Positions 1 to 9,994 of a DNA stretch of 64,000 nt are shown here, in pieces. Numbering within the stretch: the stretch's first letter is position 1; each line of letters opens with the position of its first letter. This DNA is from Anisodus tanguticus (taxonomy: Eukaryota; Streptophyta; Magnoliopsida; Solanales; Solanaceae): the NCBI GenBank assembly GCA_034509755.1, contig CM067559.1, forward strand, positions 32,602,032-32,666,031. Direction: 5' to 3'. A program made the position numbers and the translations under genes. The notes below the pieces were generated by a model. It worked only from the letters and a program-made list of their open reading frames with translations, had not been told where the DNA came from and ran no database searches.

Positions 1-669
1 TTGGCTTCATGCATTACAAATGGCAACCTACCTTCTTAACATTCTCCCTAATAGAGGTTTAGCATATGAATCCCAACTTAAAATTCTTTACAATAAAGAT
101 CCATCGTATTCTCATCTTATGGTGTTTGGGTGCTTGTGCTATGCACTTTTTCCATCCACTATAATTACTAAACTTCAAGATAGGTCTACCGCTTGTGTAT
201 TTTTGGATTTTCCGTCTAATCATAATGGTTACAAATGTTTTGATTTATCTTTTAATAAAATTATAATTAGTCGTCATGTTATTTTTTATGAAACCCAATT
301 CCCGTTTGCTCAAGTGTCTAAATCCATGTCGAGTGCTTATAATTTTTTGGACGATATTCCATCCCCAGATATTCTACAACAGTGGGCTCACTCTACCCGT
401 GAGGCACATCTGCTAGCAGGCCCACTGCCTGCTAGCAGATGTACCTCCAGTCCAGTCGGATTTTCCAAGCCAGCAGGCCCACTGCATGATGGCCTAGTAA
501 ATTACCCGCATGACCCAGTATCACGGCCAGCAGGCCCACTTCCTGTTTGCTAGTCTCGAGGCAGTTCCCCAACGTCCCCGATCCAGTCAGTTTCAATTCC
601 GAGTCAAGGGCCCGTTACTCGTAGCCAAATGGGTATTTTTAAACCTAAACAATATTTTAATTTACACTA
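1..669 (+). mobile_element. Ty1/copia pol fragment (integrase C-terminus and linker), truncated
   Basis: Positions 20-553 encode a stretch typical of the end of copia integrase and the following linker (TYLLNILP, then VFGCLCYALFPS, then KCFDLSFNKIIISRHVIF). After a frame change near 550 the reading continues to TRSQMGIF and KQYFNLH at about 605-668, which matches the linker just before reverse transcriptase in the copy at 59-61 kb (TRSQRDIF...KRHFNLH). The window starts inside the element, so the 5' part is not seen. The RT itself is absent: sequence on the opposite strand begins at about 675. A low-complexity, proline-rich linker with repeated AGPLP motifs is typical of this family. Non-functional relic. 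Confidence 0.85.
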
Positions 670-677
670 AGAACGGT

Positions 678-905
678 CTAAATAGTTGCCGGTTTCACCA
701 CCGGGTGGAAGATTTTATCACAATCCACGCCTACATGTTGAGACCTGCCATCACCTACAAAACGGGTTTTGTGCCTCTCAAAAGAACCGTCAGATTTCTT
801 TTTATGTCTAAAAATCCACATAGAACGAATAAGATTAGCATCAAGAGGACGGGACACTAGCTCCCACGTCTTGTTTTTAATAAGAGCATTATATTCATCA
901 ATCAT
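678..905 (-). pseudogene. copia reverse transcriptase, N-terminal fragment
   Basis: Seventy-five codons match the entry into copia RT: DEYNALIKNKTWELV, then MWIFRHKKKSDGSF, then VGVDCDKIFHPVVKPATI. The catalytic YVDD region is absent because the homology ends at the junction with the plus-strand copia fragment. Truncated relic. Confidence 0.8.
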
Positions 906-1667
906 GACAGATTTTCAATTAGGATCGAACAAGACATTTTTTGGGGGTGCGGGGAAGAGGTGAAGGGGCAACCAAATTTGACAATTACCATTTGGGTTTG
1001 GAAATGTCATGTTTAGCACATGTTTCCATCATCTGTGTGGGTGCCGCGGGAGGTGGGGCGGGATTGGGAAGTGGTTGGGGCAGTTATAGGCCGAAAAGGA
1101 GCAGCGAAATTGGGGAGAAAGGTCGGGGGTGTTGTTTGAGGGGAGGGAGTGACCTCGGGCAGCCGAGAGTGGCTGTTCCGAGGAGTATGTGGCGGGGCTG
1201 GCTGTCCCACCCGATATGGAACAGAGAGAGGTGGGTCAGGCATCGATGACGGTAGCGACTGATTTTGCAAGTGATGAATTAGAAGAGAATTAAGGCCGTC
1301 ATTTAAGAAGTCATAGAAATTCGGAGGTAGGGAATTGAGTTTGGTAAAGAAAAATTGAAATTCATCAAATATGACATAACGAGAAATTATTTTTCGGAGG
1401 GACATGTCGTAACAGTTGTAACCACGATGATTAGGAGGGTAACCCAGAAATACACATGGGGTGGACTTAGATTGCAGCTTATTGATTTGTGTGGAGGGAT
1501 GGAGGGGGTAGCATAGACATCGAAAGTTCTTAAATGCTTATAGGAAGAATTCCGAAAATAGAGAACTTGAGGGAGAGAATGTTTAAGAGATATGTTGTCA
1601 TGGATAGAGCGTACCGCCAAAAGGAAGGGGATAGAGGCATGGGCAATGAGGGCACGAACTACGTTGT

Positions 1668-2353
1668 TTATGGTCCTAATTTTTCATTCAGCTTTGCATT
1701 TTGTGGAGAGGTGTGGGGACAGGAAAAATGAAAAACAAGGCCTTTTTGGCGAGGAAAAGTTTGATTGATTAGTATCGAATTCCCTCCCATTGTCACATTG
1801 AAAACATTTGATATTCCTTTAAAATTGTGTCTTAATGAAAGCGCTAAATGAAGAAAAAATAGAATAGACTTGGGATTTATTTCCAACGAAAAAAGTCCAC
1901 AGGAAGTTTGAATAATCATCTAAAAGCAACATATAGTATCGATGCTCGGCATTGCTTAAATTATGAGAAGTCCATAAATCACTGTGTATTGTATCAAAAG
2001 GCATTTAAGTACAGTTAGATAAAGAATAAAATGGCAACTTGATATGTTTCCAAAATACAAGATTCACAAACAGGAGGATAAGATACATGTTTGCAATCTA
2101 TAAATTTATTTTTGCGAATGGAGCGTAAAATAGAATCTCCCGGATGTCCTAATCTATTATTCCATAAAGAGGAGAAAATAGTTGCAAGAGATGACGGAGA
2201 GGAGGCTGGATGACCGACGGTGGTGGTAATAGGATAAAGGTCCCTGGTGCTATCATATCGTATTATTCGCATCCCTATCATAAGGTCCTTTACAGAAAAA
2301 CCAAAAGGATCAAATTCAAGAGAAACATTATTGACGATTGTGAAACGACGCAC
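1668..2353 (-). pseudogene. copia integrase relic (GAG-pre-integrase and core), broken frames
   Basis: The minus strand at 2353-2015 carries the pre-integrase zinc-binding region (LWNNRLGHPGDSILR, later PPVCESC). Minus 2004-1819 carries the integrase core start (IHSDLWTSHNLSNAEHRYY, then LLLDDYSNFLWTF) with its first acidic residue in DLW. Minus 1919-1668 continues with NVTMGG and SCPHTSPQNAK, which stands where copia integrases read QCDNGGEF and SCPHTSPQNGKAER. Frameshifts separate the pieces. The enzyme would have integrated element cDNA; this copy cannot. Confidence 0.75.
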
Positions 2354-2490
2354 ATAGATTATATTTTTTATAAGTGTCGGGGCATGGAGGATATTTTTTA
2401 AAGATAATGGAGGGTGTGGTAGGGAGAGGGATGATTGTCCACAACCTCGAATAGGAATGATGTGTCCACTACCAATAATAATATGACGAT

Positions 2491-2823
2491 TTAAATTGCT
2501 CGTATTAAAATAAGATGAGAGAGTACCTGGGATGTCGTCATATGAGATGTGGCGTCAGTATCCATGTACCAACTGTTGTCTGGAATGTTAAAGGACATTG
2601 TGTTCATAGCTGTCTCATTATCCGTCGGGGATAGGTGGAAGGAAAAGAGACTTGTGCACTGTATACCTGTTGTGGACATGCGCCGAGGATCCCGGGCTGG
2701 GGCTGTTGGGCTAGAGGTGGGTCCCAGGAGGCTGTCGGGTATGGGCAAAGTGGAACAACCCAAGTCGGATGGGCCCACATAGCCCATGGCAAGTAGGTAG
2801 CCCACGGCAGAGGCTACTGCCAC
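2491..2823 (-). pseudogene. copia aspartic protease relic with altered active site
   Basis: The segment contains SWYMDTDATSHMTTS. The copy at 49.7 kb reads SWYMDTGATSHMTSS, the normal DTGA active-site form. Here the active-site glycine is aspartate (GGC to GAC on the coding strand), which would be expected to inactivate the protease. The upstream part is the proline-rich gag-protease spacer. Confidence 0.75.
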
Positions 2824-2829
2824 TGCCGC

Positions 2830-3689
2830 TGCGGGTTGTTGCCGGCCGACACTGGTTGGCCCCTCCCACCACAGTTGATGCTCCCGCCACCACTGTCGCG
2901 GGCTTTGCCGAAGTTTCGCCCTTTGTGGTGATTTTGGGAAGGCGGCCTGTGTGTCGAGTCATCGGGTTGTCGGTTTTGTGAATCGGAAAATGGGACCTTG
3001 CTGTCGGCGGAGGGGCTACCAGTAGTGATTAGGACGGCGTCGGCAGTGCTCGCATGAGCCGCGACCCACTTTGTCTTTCCAGTTTCTTCAAGGATGAGTC
3101 TCGAACGGGCCTCATAGAATGTAGGCAATGGCGTGCATTGTTGGAGGATGGTAGCGACGCTGTCATAAGTTTCATTCAAACCCACAATAAGTTGTATCAC
3201 CAACTGTTGATTAGTGACCGATGCACCGACGTTGCAGAGTTAATCGGCAATCATCTTAAGTTCCTGACAATAAGCCGACGCATTTGGAAAATCGTCCTAC
3301 TGAATGCCCTTAAATTGATTTTCCAGGTACAAGGCACGTTGTATCTTATTATCTTGAAAAATACTTTCCAAGCGCTCCCGCGTTTGTCGGGCAGTGGCGT
3401 CGGTTTCAATGATTGTATGCAATAGATCGTTCGATATCGTGTCGTAGATCCATTATAGGACAACCGCATCTAAGCGGGACCAAAGGTCATCATCAGATTC
3501 ATCAGGGTGTTCCAGGGGCTTTGATTTAGGAGGGATGATGTGGTCGATGACTTTATACACACGATAATGTATCTTAAATAATTCCGCCCAAGATGAATAC
3601 TGATCCTTTTCCATCTCAAGAGTTATGGGAATTAAGTTCTTGATGTTGTTAACTGAAAGAGCAGGATGAAATTTAGGTTGTTCAGCCAT
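2830..3689 (-). pseudogene. copia gag relic
   Basis: The start Met at 3689 opens MAEQPKFHPALSVNNIKNL, followed by SSWAELFKIHYRVYKV. Homology resumes near 3203 with VIQLIVGLNETYDSV, CTPLPTFYEARSRLILEE and GKTKW. This matches the plant copia Gag (UBN2 / gag-polypeptide type) of the second copy at 48.6-49.2 kb. The reading frame breaks after codon 78 (stop near 3453) and again before the Gly-rich tail. The start is supported by the matching MAEQ start in the other copy and by lying about 120 bp after the primer-binding site. Confidence 0.8.
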
Positions 3690-3809
3690 TGAAAAGTTTG
3701 GGGAAGATGAGAGGGAGGAAGCGGCCGAGAGGTGGTAGGAGAAAGTTTAGGGAGGGCGGCTGCCGAGGGTTGGGGCGGCCGAGAGGTTAGGAAGAGAATT
3801 TTAGGTTTT

Positions 3810-3823
3810 GGCTGTTGATACCA
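3810..3823 (-). other. Primer-binding site of copia element
   Basis: On the minus strand the sequence is TGGTATCAACAGCC, directly after the LTR end. Copia elements prime from initiator tRNA-Met (usual site TGGTATCAGAGC), so this is a close variant. It fixes the LTR/internal boundary at 3823/3824. Confidence 0.7.
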
Positions 3824-4035
3824 TAAATGAATATGTTCCCCTCCTTTTCATTGATTATTATGTACAATATATATAGTGTTACATAATTATTTACTCTTTT
3901 ACAAACTAGGTAACTAATCTTCCTAACTACAATTGGACTACACTTACTAATTACAATTGGACTACAATTTTACCTAATGTAGGAGATGTACAAAGAATAT
4001 TCTAGAAATATTCTATCCTAAAGAACTAAACGCAC
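3824..4035 (-). repeat. 5' LTR of the minus-strand copia element
   Basis: AT-rich sequence outside the primer-binding site. The inner end (3824) is well placed by the primer-binding site. The outer end is estimated from the ~205-bp LTR of the 48-53 kb copy and was not confirmed by a target duplication. Confidence 0.5.
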
Positions 4036-4926
4036 GAAGAAACCAGGGGTTCAATATCTACTGTATATACATAAAAATATTTTTAACCTTATATATACAA
4101 TGTAATTTTTTGTTGAATGAGGTTCATCAACCTCGAGCCCCTTACTAGCTCCGCCCCTGCACACACACATACATATAACCTAACATGAAAATCCACTAAA
4201 ACAGTAAATTTAACATAAAACCCAGAAGACCAAAAGTATGTAAAAGTTCAAGAAATCAAAAAGAATTGAGGGTAAAAAAGGAAATGTTGGAAATGCAGAA
4301 CCTTGCGAGAATAAAGGTCAGCTAGGATAGCACCCCATCCTTGATGACTATAGCTGAACTGTACAATTGATGACCCAAAAACCACAAATTGCGGACGAAT
4401 TGGTCCTACCATTTCTTTGATTATAATGGAGACTCAACAAAAGAAAATGTTTGTGTGTTACTGTTGAAGTCTATTTTAACACACAAAACTCAAGGTAGTG
4501 AAGAACATTTGTCTACTTGGGACCAGTTTAGCCCAAGTAAATTAATCCTATTTAAGGTCGTGTTTGACATCAAGGAAATATGTTAACTGGATTTTCTTTT
4601 GGCATAATATAAACAGACCGTCAAACGTGGCCTGACAACTATCCTTCAATTTTGGGTGTGCACAAGTAAATAACTCAATTTGTATAAAGTTGAACAAACA
4701 CAAATGCTGACATGACGCATAAATTTTAGAGGTGCTTAGATGATTATTTTGTAGGTTAGAGTGTTCAACTAACAAAGTGAAGACAAGTTGAGGTGTCTAC
4801 TTGAGCACACTCAAAGTTAGAGGGCATATTTGTCAGTCGAGACCAAGTTTGAGAGCATGTTTGTGTATTAAAAAATTGTTTTTGATATATGAGAAGAAAA
4901 TATAATTCCGAAAGCATTAACATATT
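4036..4926. other. Non-coding, no recognised feature
   Basis: AT-rich sequence with only short open frames and no protein family that I recognise. It begins with a stretch (about 4110-4165) resembling degenerate repeat DNA. Nothing here supports a gene. Confidence 0.5.
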
Positions 4927-5281
4927 GAGTGTGTTTGGTATGGAGGAAAAATATTATTTTTTTCACATTTGGTTGGTCAAAATGCTTTGATTTTTTTTTT
5001 TTGGTAAGAAAACAAGTTTCTTAAAAATGAGGAAAACGAGTTTCTTTTCCTAATGGAAGTAGGAAAAATAAGTTCCATAAGTGACATTCCAAATTTATTA
5101 TCTCCTCACCAACCCCCTAACGCCTTTAAACCTCGCACCCCTAAACCCACTCCCTCCTTTACTAGATAACGTACAAATATTTTTGAGATAATATTTTTCT
5201 TATTTACTTACCAAACATTAGAAAATAAGTAAGAAACTCACTTATTTTTCAAGAAAATATTTTCTTCTACCAAACACACCC
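4927..5281. mobile_element. MITE with TIR GNGTGTGTTTGG
   Basis: The left end reads GAGTGTGTTTGGTATGGAGG and the right end is the reverse complement of GGGTGTGTTTGGTAGAAG, giving an inverted terminal repeat of roughly 12 bp plus a weaker match into GAAAA-rich sequence. Length is 355 bp with no coding capacity, as expected for a MITE. I could not see a convincing target duplication, so the superfamily is left open. The right TIR overlaps the first 28 bp of the tandem array. Relics of the same family lie inside each array unit and at 53646. Confidence 0.65.
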
Positions 5282-7618
5282 ATAATCTAGGCAAATTATA
5301 TAATACAGGTGTGAGGTGTATTAGAAGATGGGGAGAAGTGAAATGCTACTTATGAAACTTGTTTTTTACTATTTTCACTAGAGAAATCATTTTTAAAGAG
5401 TGTATTTTCTTAGAGAAAATATTTTCTAAAAGTTATTTTCCTCCATGTCAAATACACCTAAGTTTCTCCTATTTTTCCATCACCACATATTCCATTCTTA
5501 AAGAATTATAATAATATGTAAAATAACATTCCCAGTTTAATCTCATAAGTGGGTCTGGGGAAGATAGAGTGTGTTGAGAATATAATCAAATATTAAAAGT
5601 GTGCTCTCTCTAACATGACTTAAGCTTTTAGATGAAATTGGCACACACTTATCGAAGCATTAGGCGGTGATTCTTCTCTTTTTCACACTCGCATTTTGTT
5701 TTTCTTCGATTCAATTCTTCTTCGAAAACCTAATATCACAAAAGGCCTATTTTCGCGATTTCATTCATCTTGAGAGCTCAATTACACAAATTTGTTCGGT
5801 TGTTAGCTCAATTGCAGATTTTTCCTTAAGTTTCTCTATAAATCATAGCTCGAAAATAGATACAAACCAAATCAAACTCGGGAACTTGTGGATTCAACCA
5901 ATCCTTTGTACATGTATCACTATGAAAATGATGAATCTTCGATAATTTCGGTGTTGTCGACGGATCGGGATATAGATTTTGGAGGCGATGTGTTCTTAGG
6001 GCACTTTTTGTGAAGAACAAGATAGGTTTCATCAATGAAAAGATTAAGAAGCCGATTCTTATTCCGCTACATTCGCATAATGGGAAAGATGCGATGATAT
6101 GGTGACCTTTGGATTCTGAATTCATTATCGGAAAATCTGGGTGACAGCGTACAATACGTCAACAATGCAAGAGAACTTTGGGAGGAACTCGAGGACATGT
6201 ATGATCAAACCAATGGTTATAAACTGTATCAACTTCAACAAGACATTAATGAACTCACACAAGGAACCCGGACATCACTAGTTACTACACTAAAATTAAG
6301 AAACTCTAGGAAGAACTCAATACATTAGACACGAATACTCAGTGTACATGTATTTGCACTTGTGGTGGAAAGGCCAATATGAATAAGGTTGAACAAGATA
6401 GAAGGCTAATCCAGTTTCTAATGGAATTAAATGAGGTGTATACAGTAGTTAGAGGGAGTATCTTAATGATGAATCCACTGCCTACAATAGCTCAAGCTTT
6501 CTCAATATTAGTCCAAGAAGAGAAACAAAGGAAAGTCAAAATTCATAAGTGTCTGAACTTAACATCCACATCTCTAAGTGCAAATGCTGCAAGAACACTG
6601 GAAGGAGAAATGTGTACAAAAATTCACCTGGTTATCACACAAATTTGAGTATGATGTAACGCCCCGAACCACGACCTGGATGAACCACATGGCTTGCTGA
6701 GTCATCATGGGCATCAAAAGCGTGCAATAATAATGATTAAGATGTTTAAATTCTACTGAAATATATTCTGAATATATATTGCGGAAATAATCGAAAAATA
6801 TAATAAGTCCGAATAATGAATATCCGACATGACATGCTAAATAGTCTATGAAACCTCTAAACATGAGTTTGGTCGCTAAAGCTGTTTTACCGGGACAAAG
6901 TCGTGGTATACCTTTCGCATAACATGATATGTAAAATAAATAAACTAACACCCCAAATGAGATGGGGATCACCAATAGCTGAGATGGTAGAAATTCTAAC
7001 GAACTGATTTGTCGTCCTGAAACTCCGTACCTGCACCGTGAAATGCAGGCTCCGGGCAAAAGGGACGTAAGTACATTTGAATTGTGTTGTATGTAAAGCA
7101 ACCGAATGAATAAACAGCACATGAAATACTAGGGACATGAAAGCGAAAGCGTAACATGAGTATGAGCATAAGCATAAGCATGTTTAATATCGGCATGAAT
7201 ATATATAATAAAAATAAAACATGGTAGATTATTTTAAGTGGGAGAGCTTTAGTATAACCGATATGAAATCACCACTTTGGAATGTGGCGTCCGATCTCGC
7301 CCGATCAGCTAAGTCATCTCGTACCTTGCCGGGGTACGAGACATAAACATGACATGAATGGATTCAATAACCCGCAATGTGTAACATGAAGAAATCGTCT
7401 TAATTAGGCGGAGCGATCCTTATCTTACGTTGACATACGTAGTTTCAAGTTGTTTGAGCCTTCTCGATAATCTGTGCAACTCCAAAAATATGAACATGAA
7501 TATAATTGGCTTAAGCCCATGAAGTTCATAAACATGACTTGTAAACATGGTTTGTAAATAAAATATAACATGTGTATAGTTCTATTAAGACATGAAAAAT
7601 CATGGAGAATTCAATATC
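5254..7618 (+). repeat. Array unit 1 (2365 bp)
   Basis: Left-most unit. Its left border lies inside the right TIR of the 4927-5281 MITE. Many CAG/CTG positions are altered compared with units 2, 4 and 5 (for example ATCGAAGC for ATCAGAGC, and TTCGG for TTCAG). It also has one difference not of that type: CACCACATATT where all other units read CACCGCATATT. Confidence 0.95.
5889..6648 (+). pseudogene. copia gag relic, array unit 1
   Basis: Decayed plant copia Gag (gag-polypeptide type). Recognisable pieces are NPLYMYHYENDESS, VKNKIGFINEKIKKP, DSVQYVNNARELWEE, NGYKLYQLQQDINEL, a Cys-rich CTCGGK-like piece and NKVEQDRRLIQFLMELNEVY followed by MMNPLPTIAQAFS. It carries the defects shared by all units: a stop replacing Gln after SATFA, a frameshift near GACCTTTGGA and a TAG replacing Trp in KKLWEEL. 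Confidence 0.85.
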
Positions 7619-8012
7619 AAAATATTTTCTTCTACCAAACACACCCATAATCTAGGCAAATTATATAATACGGGTGTGAGGTGTATTAGAAGATGGGGAG
7701 AAGTGAAATGCTACTTATGAAACTTGTTTTTTACTATTTTCACTAGAGAAATCATTTTTAAAGAGTGTATTTTCTTAGAGAAAATATTTTCTAAAAGTTA
7801 TTTTCCTCCATGTCAAATACACCTAAGTTTCTCCTATTTTTCCATCACCGCATATTCCATTCTTAAAGAATTATAATAATATGTAAAATAACATTCCCAG
7901 TTTAATCTCATAAGTGGGTGCGGGGAAGATAGAGTGTGTTGAGAATATAATCAAATATTAAAAGTGTGCTCTCTCTAACAGCTTAAGCTTTTAGATGAAA
8001 TTGGCACACACT

Positions 8013-8022
8013 TATCAGAGCA
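8013..8022 (+). other. Primer-binding-like site and copia LTR end (array unit 2; repeated in every unit)
   Basis: TTATCAGAGC followed by ATTAGG matches the 3' part of the copia primer-binding site TGGTATCAGAGC. Just upstream, CTCTAACAGCTTAAGC and TTAGATGAAATTGG have the form of a solanaceous copia LTR end. Units 2, 4, 5 and 6 keep ATCAGAGC; units 1, 3 and 7 read ATCGAAGC or ATCGAGC. Confidence 0.6.
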
Positions 8023-8250
8023 TTAGGCAGTGATTCTTCTCTTTTTCACACTCGCATTTTGTTTTTCTTCGATTCAATTCTTCTTCGAAAACCTAATATC
8101 ACAAAAGGCCTATTTTCGCGATTTCATTCATCTTGAGAGCTCAATTACACAAATTTGTTCAGTTGTTAGCTCAATTGCAGATTTTTCCTTAAGTTTCTCT
8201 ATAAATCATAGCTCGAAAATAGATACAAACCAAATCAAACTCGGGAACTT

Positions 8251-9027
8251 GTGGATTCAACCAATCCTTTGTACATGTATCACTATGAAAATGATGAATC
8301 TTCGATAATTTCGGTGACTGTCGACGGATCAGGATATAGATTTTGGAGGCGATGTGTTCTTAGGGCACTTTTTGTGAAGAACAAGATAGGTTTCATCAAT
8401 GAAAAGATTAAGAAGCCAGATTCTTATTCCGCTACATTCGCATAATGGGAAAGATGCGATGATATGGTGACCTTTGGATTCTGAATTCATTATCGGAAAA
8501 TCTGGGTGACAGCGTACAATACGTCAACAATGCAAGAGAACTTTGGGAGGAACTCGAGGACATGTATGATCAAACCAATGGTTATAAACCGTATCAACTT
8601 CAACAAGACATTAATGAACTCACACAAGGAACCTGGACATCACTAGTTACTACACTAAAATTAAGAAACTCTAGGAAGAACTCAATACATTAGACACGAA
8701 TACTCAGTGTACATGTATTTGCACTTGTGGTGGAAAGGCCAATATGAATAAGGTTGAACAAGATAGAAGGCTAATCCAGTTTCTAATGGAATTAAATGAG
8801 GTGTATACTGAGTAGTTAGAGGGAGTATCTTAATGATGAATCCACCGCCTACAATAGCTCAAGCTTTCTCAATATTAGTCCAAGAAGAGAAACAAAGGAA
8901 AGTCAAAATTCATAAGTGTCCGAACTTAACATCCACATCTCTAAGTGCAAAATTTTGCAAGAACACCGGAAGGAGAAATGTGTACAAAAATTCACCTGGT
9001 TATCACACAAATTTGAGTATGATGTAA
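8251..9027 (+). pseudogene. copia gag relic, array unit 2
   Basis: Same gag relic as in unit 1 with the three shared defects. A further frame change at GTATACTGAGTAG (about 8803-8815) is unit-specific and sits on a CAG site. The end reads FCKNTGRRNVYKNSPGYH, in the place of the Gag zinc-knuckle region, then stops where the LTR-type insertion begins at TGTAACGCC. Confidence 0.85.
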
Positions 9028-9994
9028 CGCCCGAACCACGACCTGGATGAACCACATGGCTTGCTGAGTCATCATGGGCATCAAAAGCGTGCAATAATAA
9101 TGATTAAGATGTTTAAATTCTGACTACTGAAATATATTCTGAATATATATTGCGGAAATAATCTGAAAAATATAATAAGTCTGAATAACTGAATATCTGA
9201 CATGACATGCTAAATAGTCTATGAAACCTCTAAACATGAGTTTGGCTGCTAAAACTGTTTTACCAGGACAAAGTCGTGGTATACCTTTACTGCATAACAT
9301 GATATGTAAAATAAATAAACTAACACCCCAAATGAGATGGGGATCACCAATAGCTGAGATGGTAGAAATTCTAACGAACTGATTTGTCGTCCTGAAACTC
9401 CGTACCTGCACCGTGAAATGCAGGCTCGGGCAAAAGGGACGTAAGTACATTTGAATTGTGTTGTATGTAAAGCAACTGAATGAATAAACAGGCACATGAA
9501 ATACTAGGGACATGAAACTGAAACTGTAACATGAGTATGAGCATAAGCATAAGCATGTTTAATATCTGGCATGAATATATATAATAAAAATAAAACATGG
9601 TAGATTATTTTAAGTGGGAGAGCTTTAGTATAACCGATATGAAATCACCACTTTGGAATGTGGCGTCCGATCTCTCGCCCGATCGCTAAGTCATCTCGTA
9701 CCTTGCCGGGTACGAGACATAAACATGACATGAATGGATTCAATAACCCGCAATGTGTAACATGAAGAAATCGTCTTAATTAGGCGGAGCGATCCTTATC
9801 TTACGTTGACATACGTAGTTTCAAGTTGTTTGAGCCTTCTCGATAATCTGTGCAACTCCAAAAATATGAACATGAATATAATTGGCTTAAGCCCATGAAG
9901 TTCATAAACATGACTTGTAAACATGGTTTGTAAATAAAATATAACATGTGTATAGTTCTATTAAGACATGAAAAATCATGGAGAATTCAATATC

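Larger units (their letters stand above)
675..4035 (-). mobile_element. Ty1/copia element, 3'-truncated, with 5' LTR at its right end
   Basis: Read on the minus strand the order is 5' LTR (about 4035 to 3824), primer-binding site, gag (3689 to ~2830), protease (~2560), integrase (2353 to 1668), linker (1405 to 1013) and the first ~75 residues of reverse transcriptase (905 to 678). It then stops abruptly, so the rest of RT, RNase H and the 3' LTR are missing. Frames are broken in many places. It belongs to the same family as the copies at 48.1-53.1 kb and 59.0-61.4 kb: the gag starts MAEQPKFHPAL here and MAEQQTFHPAL there. The element is dead; no promoter activity can be judged. Confidence 0.85.
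7619..9994 (+). repeat. Array unit 2 (2376 bp)
   Basis: Keeps ATCAGAGC at the primer-binding-like site and most CTG positions in its 3' third. It has a local change GTATACTGAGTAG where other units read GTATACAGTAG, and shorter C or G runs in two places. Confidence 0.95.

Noticed and set aside
941..1249. 102-codon plus-strand frame, Gly/Arg-rich
   Set aside because: It is antisense to the proline-rich copia linker on the minus strand, whose composition creates Gly/Arg codons on the other strand.
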